From Microbacteriaceae bacterium (GTDB lineage Bacteria; Actinomycetota; Actinomycetes; Actinomycetales; Microbacteriaceae), in contig JAHBTA010000002.1 of assembly GCA_019638805.1 (NCBI GenBank), positions 656,978 to 720,977 of the forward strand: a stretch of DNA of 64,000 nt, in the 5' to 3' direction. This document shows positions 35,853 to 46,166 of the stretch, piece by piece. The position numbers and the translations under genes are program-made. How positions within the stretch are numbered: position 1 is the stretch's first letter; each line of letters opens with the position of its first letter. Below the pieces are notes generated by a model. It was not told where the DNA came from, did not search any database, and was given only the letters and a program-made list of their open reading frames with translations.

Positions 35853-35911
35853 CCGAACCGGCATTCCGGGCGGGTTCCGAGCGCGCACACCCGCGCGGAA
35901 TGCCGGTTCGG
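35853..35911. repeat. Inverted repeat bounding the convergent gap 35849-35920
   Basis: CCGAACCGGCATTCC (35853-35867) and GGAATGCCGGTTCGG (35897-35911) are perfect inverted copies, extendable to 23-base arms with one mismatch, leaving a 13-base loop. It fills the gap between the TetR and E2 genes and could serve as a terminator for both. Confidence 0.65.
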
Positions 35912-35920
35912 CGACGTGGG

Positions 35921-37375
35921 TCAGCGCAGGAGGGCGAGGCCGGGGTCGGCGAGCAGAGCGCCGAGGTCGGCCAGGAAGCGCGACGCCTCGGCGCCGTCGA
36001 TGACGCGGTGATCGAACGAGAGGCTCAGCGTCACCACCTGACGCAGGGCCAGCTCGCCCTCGAACTCCCACGGACGGCGCTGCACCGCCCCGATCGCCAG
36101 GATCGCGGCCTCGCCCGGGTTGAGGATGGGCGTTCCCGCGTCGACCCCGAAGACGCCGAGGTTGCTGATCGTGATGGTGCTGCCGGTCAGCAGTTCGGGC
36201 GGAGTGCGCGACTCGCGCGCCGCGGCCGTCAGCTCGGCCAGCGCCGCCGCGAGCTCGTCGAGCGTCATGGCCTGCGCATCCGGGATGTGCGGCACCACGA
36301 GCCCGCGCTCCGTCGCGGCGGCGATGCCCAGGTGCACCCGGCCGAAGGTCAGGATCTCGCCGGCCGCGTCATCCCACCGGCTGTTGAGTTCGGGATGCGC
36401 CCGCAGCGCCACCAGGAACGCTCGCGCCATGAGCGCCAGCATTCCCACTCTCGGAGCGCTCGCCCCCCGGCTCGCGGTCAGGCGACCGAGAAGCTCGACC
36501 GTGCGGGTCACGTCGACCGTGAGGAAGCAGGTGGCGTGCGGCGCCGTGAAGGCGCTGCGCACCATCGCGGCGGCCGTGTGCTTGCGCACGCCCTTGATCG
36601 GGGTGCGGGTCACCTCGGGGCCGAGCGCGCCCGCGGCCAGGCCGGCCACCGCGCCGCCACCGGCGTCCCAGGTCGTGAAGGTGCCCGGAGCGGGGCGACC
36701 CGCGACCGCGGGGACCTCGCTGCGGGACCCGTCGACGGCGGCGAGCACGTCGGCGCGCGTGACCGTGCCGTCCGCGCCGGTGCCGGTCACTCGGGCCAGG
36801 TCGACGCCGAGGGTCTCGGCGAGATGACGCACGGGCGGGGTCGACCTGCGCTCCGCGCTGCGCGAATCCGGTGTGCTCTCCGGTGCGCGGCGGACCGGAG
36901 CTGGGACCGGTCCAGGGGCGACGAGGTCGGCCCGCGCCCGGCGGACCGGACGGCCGGCGCGCTCGGGGGCGGCGCCGTAGCCAACGAGGTTGGGGGCGGG
37001 GGGCTCGTCCGCGGCGGGGGCATCGGCGGCACCGGCAGCGGGCGCGAGGGCCGCCCCGGAGGCGGGCGCAGCGGCCTCCGCAGCGGCTTCGGGCGCGACG
37101 GGCACTGCCGGCTCGGCCGCGGGCGCGCCATCCCCCTCGAGCTCGAACGTCACGATGGTCTCGCCCACCTCGACGGTGTCGCCGGGCTGCGCGTGCAGGG
37201 TCTGCACGACCCCGTCGACGGGCGAGGGCAGTTCGACCACGGCCTTCGCGGTCTCGACATCGGCGATGATCTGGTTGAGCACCACGTGGTCGCCGGCCGA
37301 GATGCGCCAGCCCACGATCTCCGACTCGGTCAGACCCTCCCCGAGATCGGGCAGGCGGAACTCCTTGAGCATCAC
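35921..37375 (-). CDS. bkdC: 2-oxoacid dehydrogenase E2 (branched-chain acyltransferase)
   Basis: A 484-residue dihydrolipoamide acyltransferase. The single lipoyl domain (residues 1-80) has DVETAKAVVELPSP with Lys44 as lipoylation site. An Ala/Pro linker follows, then the peripheral-subunit-binding domain (PPVRHLAETLGVDLARVTGTGADGTVTRADV) and the catalytic domain with FDHRVIDGAEASRF (His456-x3-Asp460-Gly). It moves the acyl group from lipoamide to CoA. Last gene of an E1alpha-E1beta-E2 operon; its start overlaps the end of the E1beta gene. No E3 gene is nearby, so a shared E3 must serve it. The leucine operon next door suggests a branched-chain substrate. Confidence 0.9.
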   Translation of the reverse strand: MMLKEFRLPDLGEGLTESEIVGWRISAGDHVVLNQIIADVETAKAVVELPSPVDGVVQTLHAQPGDTVEVGETIVTFELEGDGAPAAEPAVPVAPEAAAEAAAPASGAALAPAAGAADAPAADEPPAPNLVGYGAAPERAGRPVRRARADLVAPGPVPAPVRRAPESTPDSRSAERRSTPPVRHLAETLGVDLARVTGTGADGTVTRADVLAAVDGSRSEVPAVAGRPAPGTFTTWDAGGGAVAGLAAGALGPEVTRTPIKGVRKHTAAAMVRSAFTAPHATCFLTVDVTRTVELLGRLTASRGASAPRVGMLALMARAFLVALRAHPELNSRWDDAAGEILTFGRVHLGIAAATERGLVVPHIPDAQAMTLDELAAALAELTAAARESRTPPELLTGSTITISNLGVFGVDAGTPILNPGEAAILAIGAVQRRPWEFEGELALRQVVTLSLSFDHRVIDGAEASRFLADLGALLADPGLALLR

Positions 37376-38385
37376 GGCGACACCTCCACACCCGTCTCGC
37401 GCACGCGCCCCAGCACCCGGTCGACCCCGTACAGGATGCGGTCGAGGTCGGGCAGGTGGTGCTTCTCGAGCCGCGCCGGGGGGTAGGGGATGTCATGGCC
37501 GGTCACGCGCACGGGCGCGGCCTCCAGGAACGCGAAGCAGCGCTCGGTCAGCACCGCGACCACCTCGGATGCGATGCTCGCCTCACGCGGGCCCTCCTGC
37601 GCGATGACCACCCGGCCCGTGCGGCGCACCGACGCGGTGACCGTGTCGTAGTCGACCGGGGAGAGGGATCGGAGGTCGACCACCTCGATGGAGGTGCCCT
37701 CGTCCTCGGCGGCGAGGGCGGCATCCAGGGCGACGCCCACCAGGCCGCCCCAGGTGATCAGGGTGACGTGCTCGCCCGGCCGGGCGATGCGCGCCGAGCC
37801 CAGCGCGGGCGCCTCGGTCAGCGCGACGGCGTCGTCGACCTCGGCCTTGACGTGGTAGCGCCGTTTGGGCTCGAAGAAGATGACCGGGTCGTCGCTCGCG
37901 ATCGCCTGGCGCAGCATGGTGCAGGCGTCCTGCGGGTTGGAGACGCTCACGACCCGCAGGCCCGCCGTGTGCGCGAAGTACGCCTCGGGAGACTCGGAGT
38001 GGTGCTCGGCCGCGCCGATGCCGCCGCCGACCGGGATGCGCACCGTGATCGGCATGCGCACGAGGCCGTGCGTGCGGGCGTGCATCTTGGCCACCTGGGA
38101 GACGATCTGGTCGAAGGCCGGGTAGACGAAGCCGTCGAACTGGATCTCGCACACCGGCCGGTAGCCGCGGTAGGCCAGCCCGATCGCGGTGCCGAGGATC
38201 CCGGCCTCGGCCAGCGGGGTGTCCATGACCCGGCGCTCGCCGAACTCGGCCTGCAGCCCGTCGGTGATGCGGTACACGCCGCCGAGGGTTCCGATGTCCT
38301 CGCCCATGAGCACGACCCGGTCGTCGTCGGTCATCGCACGGCGGAGCCCGGCGTTCAGGGCCTTGCCCATCGTCATGGTGGTCAT
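37372..38385 (-). CDS. bkdB: 2-oxoacid dehydrogenase E1 beta subunit
   Basis: A 337-residue E1beta. ALNAGLRRAMTDDDRVVLMGEDIGTLGGVYRITDGLQAEFGERRVMDTPLAEAGILGTAIG is the family start; GGGIGAAEHHSESPEAYFAHTAGL and the C-terminal VRVTGHDIPYPPARLEKHHLPD are equally characteristic. It forms the TPP site with E1alpha and decarboxylates branched-chain 2-oxoacids. I chose the ATG at 38385, which overlaps the E1alpha stop (ATGA); further upstream the frame has no similarity. The end overlaps the E2 start. Confidence 0.9.
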   Translation of the reverse strand: MTTMTMGKALNAGLRRAMTDDDRVVLMGEDIGTLGGVYRITDGLQAEFGERRVMDTPLAEAGILGTAIGLAYRGYRPVCEIQFDGFVYPAFDQIVSQVAKMHARTHGLVRMPITVRIPVGGGIGAAEHHSESPEAYFAHTAGLRVVSVSNPQDACTMLRQAIASDDPVIFFEPKRRYHVKAEVDDAVALTEAPALGSARIARPGEHVTLITWGGLVGVALDAALAAEDEGTSIEVVDLRSLSPVDYDTVTASVRRTGRVVIAQEGPREASIASEVVAVLTERCFAFLEAAPVRVTGHDIPYPPARLEKHHLPDLDRILYGVDRVLGRVRETGVEVSP

Positions 38386-39497
38386 GAGACGAAACCCCCG
38401 AGGTAGCGGGCGTAGTCCGCGCGCTGCCGGTCGAGCTCGGCGTGCGGTTCGGCGTAGACGTCGGCGAAGACCTCGAGCGCGTCCGGGTCGGGCATCGCGA
38501 TGCACCCGGCGCGCAACTCGGCGGCCACCTGATCGGCCCTGGCCGCGACGGACTCCTCGAGCTCGGGGCCGAACGCGCCGCGCGACTCCAGGTGCGCGCG
38601 GAGCCTCTGGATCGGATCGCGGGCCGACCACAGCTCGAGCTCGGCGGGATCGCGGTAGCGGGTGGGGTCATCCGCCGTGGTGTGCGGTCCCATGCGATAG
38701 GTGACCGCCTCGATGAAGCCGGGGCCGCCGCCGCCGCGGGCGCGCTCGAGCGCCTCGCGCACGACCGCGGTCACCGCGAGCACGTCGTTGCCGTCCACGC
38801 GGGCGGACGGGATGCCGAAACCGGCCGGGCGGTCGGCCAGCGGCACGCGGGTCTGCAAAGAAACCGGCTCGGAGATCGCGTACTGGTTGTTCTGGCAGAA
38901 GAACACGACCGGCGCCTGGTAGGTCGCGGCGAAGACCATGGCCTCGTTGACGTCGCCCTCGCTCATGGCCCCGTCGCCGAAGCAGGCGACGGCGACCGAG
39001 TCGGGGGTCGCCGGGTCGCGCTCCCGGTCGTTCTGGATGCCCATCGCGTACCCGGTCGCGTGCAGCGCCTGGGCTCCGATGATGACCTGCGGGGATGCCA
39101 TGCCGGCTTCGAAGGGATCCCACCCGGATACCGACACGCCCCTCCATACCCGCAGCAGGTCCACGGGTGCGACGCCGCGGCAGTAGGCCACGCCGTGCTC
39201 GCGGTAGCTGGAGAACACGAAGTCGTCGGAGCGCAGCGCCCGGCCGAGCCCGATCTGCGCGGCCTCCTGGCCCAGCAGCGGCGGCCACAGCGCGAGCTCG
39301 CCCTGGCGCTGCAGGGCCATGCCCTCGGCGTCGATGCGGCGGATGAGGACCATGTCCTCGTAGAGTCCGGCGAGCGCATGGTCGTCGAGGTCGGCGATGA
39401 GCGGGTCGTAGCGGTCCGAGGCGGTGCGTGCGCCGTGCTCGTCGAGCAGGCGCACCGGGTCCTGTGTCGTCGCGTCGGGCTTGGCCGCGTCAGGCAT
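38382..39497 (-). CDS. bkdA: 2-oxoacid dehydrogenase E1 alpha subunit
   Basis: A 371-residue E1alpha. The TPP-binding motif is CFGDGAMSEGDVNEAMVFAATYQAPVVFFCQNNQYAIS (GDG to NN), and the conserved YRMGPHTTADDPTRYRDPAEL contains the phosphorylation-loop-like region. LWPPLLGQEAAQIGLGRAL and SYREHGVAY also match. First gene of the operon, with GGGAGG before its ATG. A divergent Lrp/AsnC gene starts 122 bases away and probably senses branched-chain amino acids. Confidence 0.9.
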   Translation of the reverse strand: MPDAAKPDATTQDPVRLLDEHGARTASDRYDPLIADLDDHALAGLYEDMVLIRRIDAEGMALQRQGELALWPPLLGQEAAQIGLGRALRSDDFVFSSYREHGVAYCRGVAPVDLLRVWRGVSVSGWDPFEAGMASPQVIIGAQALHATGYAMGIQNDRERDPATPDSVAVACFGDGAMSEGDVNEAMVFAATYQAPVVFFCQNNQYAISEPVSLQTRVPLADRPAGFGIPSARVDGNDVLAVTAVVREALERARGGGGPGFIEAVTYRMGPHTTADDPTRYRDPAELELWSARDPIQRLRAHLESRGAFGPELEESVAARADQVAAELRAGCIAMPDPDALEVFADVYAEPHAELDRQRADYARYLGGFVS

Positions 39498-39606
39498 CGT
39501 CGCCTCCCGTCATCGGATGCCGATACGGTACGCCGGGGCGGCAATCGGCACAATCGCTCGCTCGGATACTGAGCAGAATGCACGTCGTCGACGCGACGGT
39601 CAGTGC

Positions 39607-39612
39607 TAATCT
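39607..39612 (+). promoter_or_regulatory. -10 box of the Lrp/AsnC gene (leaderless type)
   Basis: TAATCT, seven bases before the ATG at 39620. The intergenic region 39498-39619 also holds ATCGGATGCCGAT, a 5-3-5 palindrome near the E1alpha start, as a candidate regulator site. Confidence 0.45.
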
Positions 39613-39619
39613 GCACAAC

Positions 39620-40070
39620 ATGCCCGGCACGCGCCGCGTCGACGTCGACGCCATCGACCTGGCGCTGCTGCGCGCCCTGACCGAGGACCCGCGTGCCTCA
39701 TACGTCGCTCTGGCCGAGCGGCTGGGGCTCTCCCGCAACACCGTGCAGGCGCATATGGCCCAGCTCGAGGCGTCAGGCGCATTCCTGCCGTTCGACCGCA
39801 GCATCAACCCGGAGCCGCTCGGCTACCCACTCACGGCCTTCATCACGGTCTCGGTGCGGCAGAAGGAGCTCACCCGCATCGCGGAGCAGATCGGGCGCAT
39901 TCCCGAGGTGCTGCAGGCGCACGGGCTCAGCGGCTCGAATGACCTCATGGTGCAGGTGGTCTCGCGCGACGCGCACGACCTGTTCCGCATCGACGGCGAG
40001 ATCCTCGCGATCGACGGGGTCGAGCGCACCGAGACGAGCCTCTCGATGGGCGAGCTCATCCCGTTCCGCC

Positions 40071-40093
<23 letters not shown>
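39620..40093 (+). CDS. Lrp/AsnC-family regulator (bkd operon)
   Basis: A 157-residue regulator. The N-terminal winged helix is VDAIDLALLRALTEDPRASYVALAERLGLSRNTVQAHMAQLEASGAF; the C-terminal RAM domain has TAFITVSVRQKELTRIAEQIGRIPEVLQAHGLSGSNDLMVQVVSRD. The ATG at 39620 is chosen because of the TAATCT box and domain start; the upstream frame covers the divergent promoter. It is divergent from bkdABC, as in Pseudomonas BkdR, so activation or repression by branched-chain amino acids is expected. It overlaps the convergent kbl gene by 23 bases. Confidence 0.88.
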
Positions 40094-41251
<1,158 letters not shown>

Positions 41252-41252
<1 letters not shown>

Positions 41253-42295
41253 CACGCGCCCTTCCCTTCCGGCTCCGCCCACTCGATGAGCACCTTGCCG
41301 CCCGACCCCGCGCGTGCCGTGGCGAACGCCTCGTCCCAGCGATCGGCGGGGAACCGGTCGGTTATGACGGGCGACACGTCGAGCCCGGAGCCGAGCATGG
41401 CCGTCATGAGGTACCAGGTCTCGAACATCTGGCGGCCGTAGATGCCCTGAATGGTGATCATGTGCGTCACGACCTTCGACCAGTCGATGGCGAACTCGTC
41501 GCTGGGCAGCCCCAGCAACGCGATCTTGCCGCCGTGGTTCATGTTGGTCAGCATCTCGGACAGCGCCGACGGCTGCCCCGAGATCTCGAGCCCGATGTCG
41601 AAACCCTCCGAGAGCCCCAACTCGTCCCAGGCGTCCGCGATCCGGTGCTCGGCGACATTGAGGGCGAAGACCCCCATCGACTCGGCGAGCGCGAGGCGCT
41701 GCGGGTTCACATCCGTGACCATCACGTGCCGGGCGCCCACGTGCTGCGCGATGCGCGCGGCCATGAGCCCGATCGGACCCGCTCCGGTCACGAGCACGTC
41801 CTCCCCCACGAGCGGGAAGGTCAGCGCGGTGTGCACGGCGTTGCCGAGCGGGTCGAAGATCGCGGCCAGGTCCGGGTCCATGCCCTCCGGGTGCACCCAG
41901 AGGTTCCCCGCCGGGACCGCGACGTACTCGGCGAAGGCGCCGTCGCGATCCACCCCGATGCTCGAGGTGCGGATGCACATATGCCGGCGCCCCGCCCGGC
42001 AGTTGCGGCACATGCCGCACACCACGTGCCCCTCGGCCGACACCAGGTCGCCGACTCTGACCGATTCGACCCCGTCGCCCAGCTCGACCACGACGCCCGA
42101 GAACTCGTGGCCGGGCACGAGCGGCGGGTGGATCGCGCCCTGCGCCCAGTGATCCCAGGAGTCGATGTGCAGGTCGGTTCCGCAGATGCCCGTGCGCAGC
42201 ACGCGCACCTTCGCCTCACCGGGTCCCGGTTCTGGCTCGGGCCGCTCGGTCAGGGTGAGTCCGGCGGCGGCGCGTTCCTTGATGAGCGCCCTCAT
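41252..42295 (-). CDS. tdh: L-threonine 3-dehydrogenase
   Basis: A 347-residue zinc-dependent medium-chain dehydrogenase. Catalytic zinc and substrate residues are in [19 protein letters not shown] (Cys38, Thr40, His43) and [14 protein letters not shown]; the structural zinc loop is [15 protein letters not shown]; the NAD loop is [17 protein letters not shown]. It oxidises threonine to 2-amino-3-oxobutyrate for Kbl. The ATG at 42295 is chosen because the [12 protein letters not shown] start is the family N-terminus and a TAGCGT box lies seven bases upstream. Confidence 0.93.
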
Positions 42296-42302
42296 GTCGC
42301 GC

Positions 42303-42308
42303 ACGCTA
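42303..42308 (-). promoter_or_regulatory. -10 box of the tdh-kbl operon (leaderless type)
   Basis: TAGCGT on the minus strand, seven bases before the tdh ATG. Confidence 0.45.
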
Positions 42309-42386
42309 GCATGAGGGCAGTCGGGCGCATCCGGTTCGCGCCCTCGCCTGCAAAAGGGGCGATAGACCGCGTGACGCGATCGAGAC

Positions 42387-42403
42387 ACATACGGAACGTA
42401 TGT
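42387..42403. promoter_or_regulatory. Palindrome upstream of the TPP-enzyme gene
   Basis: ACATACGGAACGTATGT is a perfect 7-3-7 palindrome ending 23 bases before the GTG at 42427. It stands alone in the 131-base gap between tdh and the TPP-enzyme gene and looks like an operator for an unidentified regulator. Confidence 0.55.
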
Positions 42404-42426
42404 AGCTCACCCGTGAAGGATTCGTC

Positions 42427-44154
42427 GTGCCTCCTGCCTCTTCTCACGTCCCCGCATCCTCCGGAACCCTGAGCGCTCGCATCGCCGAGACGCTCGCCGC
42501 CCACGCCACCGACGTCTTCGGCGTCATGGGCAACGGCAATGCCTGGTTCCTCGACGCCGTCGTGACCTCGACCACGATGAGTTTCACGGCCGTGCGGCAT
42601 GAGGCCGGTGCGGTCGCGGCGGCGGATGCCTGGTACCGCTCGGGCGGGCACCTCGCGCCCGGCCGCGTCGCGGTTGCGACCACGACCTACGGGCCGGGCT
42701 TCACCAACGCCCTCACGCCGCTTGCCGAGGCGGCGCAGGCGCGCATCCCGCTCGTGCTGGTCGCCGGCGCCGCCCCCGCGACGCCGCGCAGCTTCGACGT
42801 GGATCAGCGGGCGCTCGCCGAGGCCGCCGGAGCCGAATATCTGGTCGCGGATCCGGGCGCCGCGGCGAGCACGGCCGAGGCAGCAGTGCACCTCGCGCTC
42901 GGGGGGCGCATGCCGGTCGTACTCGCGATCCCCTACGACCTGGCCGCCGCGCTCGAGCCCGGCGGAGACCCCGCGGACGACGACGACCCGGAAGCGACCG
43001 GCGCTCGTGTGCTCTCGTTCGAGCTCGCTCCCCCGCCCGCCGACGCGGTCGCCGAGGCCGCCGACCTCCTCGCCCGCGCGCAGCGCCCGCTGATCCTCGC
43101 CGGCCGCGGCGCCTGGCTCGCGGGTGCGGGGGATGCCGCGGCGGCTCTCGCGCGCGAGCTCGGCGCGCTGACCACGACGAGCGCCCTCGCGATGGGGCTC
43201 TTCGACGACGCCCTGCCCGCCGAGGCACGGCTGGGGGTGTGCGGCGGGTTCGCTACCGAGGTCTCCGCGGCGCTCATCGAGCGGGCGGATGTCGTGCTCG
43301 TCCTGGGCGCATCCCTCACGCCCTTCACGACCCGGTTCGGTCAGGCGTTCGGCCCGGACGCTGTCGTCGTGCAGGTCGACCTGGCGGAGCGCGCGACTCA
43401 CCCTCGGGTCGACCGCTTCCTCCGCGGCGACGCGGGCGAGGTGGCTCGCGCTCTGACCGCGGCGCTCCCGCCCGAGCGCTCGGCCGCCTGGGATGCTCCG
43501 CCGCCCGCGGATCTCGCGCGCCGGCCCGATGGCGATGAGCTCGCCCCCGACGGCCGCCTCGACCCGCGCACGATCATGCGCCGGATCGACGCCCTGCTCC
43601 CCGAGGACCGCGTGGTGGTGCAGGACGGCGGTCACTTCATCGGGTGGGCGCCGACCTACCTGCGCATCCCGTCTCCCGACCGGTTGCTCATGGTGGGCAC
43701 CGCGTTCCAGACCATCGGACTCGGGTTCCCGAGCGCGGTCGGCGCGGGGCGCGCGCGGCCGGACTCCACGATCGTGCTGTGCACGGGTGATGGTGGTGCG
43801 CTCATGGCGCTGGCCGACCTCGAAACCGTGGCACGCACCGTGCGCCGCGGGGTCGTGCTTGTCTTCAACGACGCGGCCTATGGCGCGGAGGTGCACCAGT
43901 ACGGATCGCGGGGCATCGACGAGCGCCCCATGCTCATCCCGGAGGTCGACTTCGCCGCCCTCGCGACGGCGGTGGGCATGCGCGGAGTGGTGGTGCACGC
44001 GCTCGAGGACCTGGACGCGCTCGAGTCGTGGCTCGCCTCGGATGCCGAGGGCGTCATCGTGTGCGATCTGCGCGTCTCCCGCGAGATCGTCGCCCCGTAC
44101 ATGGACGAGATCGTGTCGGCCGCTACGAAGGGTCAGGCACCAGCAGGTTCGTGA
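42427..44154 (+). CDS. Thiamine-diphosphate-binding enzyme (acetolactate synthase-like)
   Basis: A 575-residue TPP enzyme of the POX/ALS family with three domains. The activating Glu59 is in FTAVRHEAGAVAAADAWYR; the central domain spans about residues 195-340; the TPP motif is LCTGDGGALMALADLETVARTVRRGVVLVFNDAAYG. Catalytic roles in this family range from 2-oxoacid decarboxylation to acetolactate synthesis. There is no regulatory subunit beside it, and the FAD-site signature of true acetolactate synthases is not evident, so a catabolic decarboxylase is possible. GTG start after GAAGGA. Its last 32 bases overlap the convergent thioesterase gene. Confidence 0.8.
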   Translation: MPPASSHVPASSGTLSARIAETLAAHATDVFGVMGNGNAWFLDAVVTSTTMSFTAVRHEAGAVAAADAWYRSGGHLAPGRVAVATTTYGPGFTNALTPLAEAAQARIPLVLVAGAAPATPRSFDVDQRALAEAAGAEYLVADPGAAASTAEAAVHLALGGRMPVVLAIPYDLAAALEPGGDPADDDDPEATGARVLSFELAPPPADAVAEAADLLARAQRPLILAGRGAWLAGAGDAAAALARELGALTTTSALAMGLFDDALPAEARLGVCGGFATEVSAALIERADVVLVLGASLTPFTTRFGQAFGPDAVVVQVDLAERATHPRVDRFLRGDAGEVARALTAALPPERSAAWDAPPPADLARRPDGDELAPDGRLDPRTIMRRIDALLPEDRVVVQDGGHFIGWAPTYLRIPSPDRLLMVGTAFQTIGLGFPSAVGAGRARPDSTIVLCTGDGGALMALADLETVARTVRRGVVLVFNDAAYGAEVHQYGSRGIDERPMLIPEVDFAALATAVGMRGVVVHALEDLDALESWLASDAEGVIVCDLRVSREIVAPYMDEIVSAATKGQAPAGS

Positions 44155-44512
44155 TGCGGGCGGTGCAGAGCCGCCTGCCCTGATCGTCGGTGACCACGAT
44201 CTCGTGGCTCGTGACGGTCTTGCCGAGTCGCACGGCGGTCGCGACACCGGTCACGACGCCCGACTCGGCAGAGGCATGATGCGTGGCGTTGACGTCGAGC
44301 CCGACCGCGCTCTTGCCGAGCGACCGGGCGTGGATGACCGCCGCCCACGATCCGAGCGCCTCGGCGAAGGCCACCGATGCCCCACCGTGCAGCAGCCCGA
44401 ACGACTGACGGTTGCCCTCGACGGGCATGGTCGCGACGACGCGCTCGGCGGACTGCTCGAGCACCTGAACGCCCATCTTCTCGTCGAGTTCGCCTAGGAC
44501 GATCTGCCACAT
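44123..44512 (-). CDS. PaaI-family hot-dog thioesterase
   Basis: A 129-residue hot-dog thioesterase. GNRQSFGLLHGGASVAFAEALGSWAAVIHA carries the HGG-x4-Glu catalytic region of the PaaI/4HBT group, and VTGVATAVRLGKTVTSHEIVVTDDQGRRLCTARIT completes the fold. It hydrolyses aryl- or acyl-CoA. The ATG at 44512 is six bases after TAACAT. It is divergent from paaF with a perfect palindrome in between, so PaaR probably controls it too. It may remove stalled phenylacetyl-CoA derivatives. Confidence 0.83.
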   Translation of the reverse strand: MWQIVLGELDEKMGVQVLEQSAERVVATMPVEGNRQSFGLLHGGASVAFAEALGSWAAVIHARSLGKSAVGLDVNATHHASAESGVVTGVATAVRLGKTVTSHEIVVTDDQGRRLCTARITNLLVPDPS

Positions 44513-44517
44513 GTTGC

Positions 44518-44540
44518 TATGTTACTGACCGATCGGTCAG
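44518..44540. promoter_or_regulatory. PaaR-type operator and promoter, paaFHZ side
   Basis: CTGACCGATCGGTCAG (44525-44540) is a perfect 16-bp palindrome. It directly follows a plus-strand -10 box TATGTT (44518-44523). The same layout and core, ACTGAMCGATCGGTMAG, occurs before paaA at 49430-49454. The opposite -10 TAACAT (44519-44524) faces the thioesterase. Confidence 0.7.
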
Positions 44541-44582
44541 AAAATCGACGGCCGCTCGGACGAGGCCGCTGAACACGAGGGA

Positions 44583-45332
44583 GTGCGCGTGCGCATCGAA
44601 CGCCAGGCGGATCGCGTGGTCGCCACCCTCGACCGCCCCGAGGTGCGCAACGCCATCGACCAGGCGACGATCGACGAGCTGCACGCGCTGTGCGCCGAAC
44701 TGGAGGCCGAGCCGCGCATCCTGATCCTCACCGGCGCCGACGGGGTCTTCGCCTCGGGCGCCGACATCGCCCAGCTGCGTGAGCGGACCGCCGACGACGC
44801 ACGCGCGGGCATCAACACGCACGCCTTCATCCGGGTGCACGAGCTGCCGATGCCGGTCATCGCGGCCGTCGACGGCTGGGCACTGGGCGGAGGAGCCGAG
44901 CTCGCCTACGCAGCCGACCTGCGCATCGCGAGCACGACCGCGCGGTTCGGCAACCCCGAAACCGGGCTGGGCATCATCGCCGGGGCGGGCGCGACCTGGC
45001 GCCTGAAGGAGATCGTCGGGGAGGCGCTTGCGGCCGAGCTGCTGCTCACCGGCCGGGTGCTCGATGCCGCCGAGGCGCTCGCGGCCGGACTCGTGTCGTC
45101 GGTGCACCCCGCCGGCGACCTGCTCGACGCGGCGCACGTGCTCGCCGACCGGATCGCCGAGAAGGACCCGCGGGCGACGCAGCTCACCAAGCGCGTGTTG
45201 GCGGCTCCGCGCGAGCAGCACCCCGCTGTCGACCTGGAGGCGCAGGCCGAGCTCTTCGAGAGTCCGGAGAAGCACCGCCGCATGACCGAGTTCCTGGAGA
45301 AGCGCGGCGTCGAGAAGCGGGCCGAGAAATGA
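44583..45332 (+). CDS. paaF: Enoyl-CoA hydratase of phenylacetate degradation
   Basis: A crotonase of about 249 residues. DRPEVRNAIDQATIDELHAL, GVFASGADIAQLRERT (oxyanion), DGWALGGGAELAYAADLRIAS and FGNPETGLGIIAGAGATWRLKEIVG (catalytic Glu) match PaaF, which hydrates 2,3-dehydroadipyl-CoA. The GTG at 44589, six bases after GAGGGA, is an equally good start. It is followed by paaH with a four-base overlap (ATGA), and by paaZ, forming one operon under the PaaR-type operator. Confidence 0.83.
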   Translation: MRVRIERQADRVVATLDRPEVRNAIDQATIDELHALCAELEAEPRILILTGADGVFASGADIAQLRERTADDARAGINTHAFIRVHELPMPVIAAVDGWALGGGAELAYAADLRIASTTARFGNPETGLGIIAGAGATWRLKEIVGEALAAELLLTGRVLDAAEALAAGLVSSVHPAGDLLDAAHVLADRIAEKDPRATQLTKRVLAAPREQHPAVDLEAQAELFESPEKHRRMTEFLEKRGVEKRAEK

Positions 45333-46165
45333 CCACGCCGTCGCACGTGGGCGTGCTGGGTGGCGGCCGCATGGGCGCGGGCATCGCCCACGCGTTCCTG
45401 CTGGCCGGCTCGCGCGTGACGGTCGTCGAACGGGACCCGGATGCGGCGGCCGCCGCCGAGGACCGCGTGCGCGCGAACATCGCCACGAGCATCGAGCGCG
45501 GGGTCGAGGTGCCCCCGGTCCAGCTGGCCGTCGGCACGGAGGTCGCGGCCTTCGTGGACTGCGGACTCGTGATCGAGGCGGTGCCCGAGGATCTCGCCCT
45601 CAAGATCGAAGCCCTCGCACGCGTGGAAGCCGCGATCGCGCCGGGAGCGGCTCTGGCATCCAACACCTCGTCGATCTCGATCGACGCGCTCGCCGCGCAC
45701 CTGACGCGTCCCGAGCGCTTCCTGGGCATGCACTTCTTCAACCCGGTTCCCGCCTCGCAACTCGTCGAGGTCGTGCTCGGTTCGGCGACCGACCCCGCGC
45801 TGGCCGGGCAGGCCCGCGGCTGGGTCGAGGCGATCGGCAAGACGCCGGTCACCGTGCGCGACGCTCCGGGGTTCGCCTCGTCACGGTTGGGCGTCGCGAT
45901 CGGACTCGAGGCGATCCGCATGCTGGAGGCGGGGGTCGCCTCCGCCGCGGACATCGACGCCGCGATGACCCTCGGCTACAAGCACCCGGTGGGACCACTG
46001 CGGCTCACCGACCTGGTCGGGCTGGATGTGCGGCTCGGCATCGCCGAGTACCTGCACGCGGAGCTCGGCGACCGCTTCGAACCGCCCGCCCTGCTGCGCC
46101 GCATGGTCGCCGAGGGAAAGCTCGGCCGCAAGAGCGGCGAGGGCTTCTACGTCTGGGAGGACTGA
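45329..46165 (+). CDS. paaH: 3-hydroxyacyl-CoA dehydrogenase
   Basis: A 278-residue NAD-dependent dehydrogenase. The Rossmann loop is VGVLGGGRMGAGIAHAFLLAG, the catalytic His lies in FLGMHFFNPVPASQLVEVV, and the C-terminal helical domain has GVASAADIDAAMTLGYKHPVGPLRLTDLVGLDV and the usual GRKSGEGFYVWED end. It oxidises 3-hydroxyadipyl-CoA in the phenylacetate pathway. It overlaps paaF by four bases and is one base from the paaZ start region. Confidence 0.88.
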   Translation: MTTPSHVGVLGGGRMGAGIAHAFLLAGSRVTVVERDPDAAAAAEDRVRANIATSIERGVEVPPVQLAVGTEVAAFVDCGLVIEAVPEDLALKIEALARVEAAIAPGAALASNTSSISIDALAAHLTRPERFLGMHFFNPVPASQLVEVVLGSATDPALAGQARGWVEAIGKTPVTVRDAPGFASSRLGVAIGLEAIRMLEAGVASAADIDAAMTLGYKHPVGPLRLTDLVGLDVRLGIAEYLHAELGDRFEPPALLRRMVAEGKLGRKSGEGFYVWED

Positions 46166-46166
46166 C

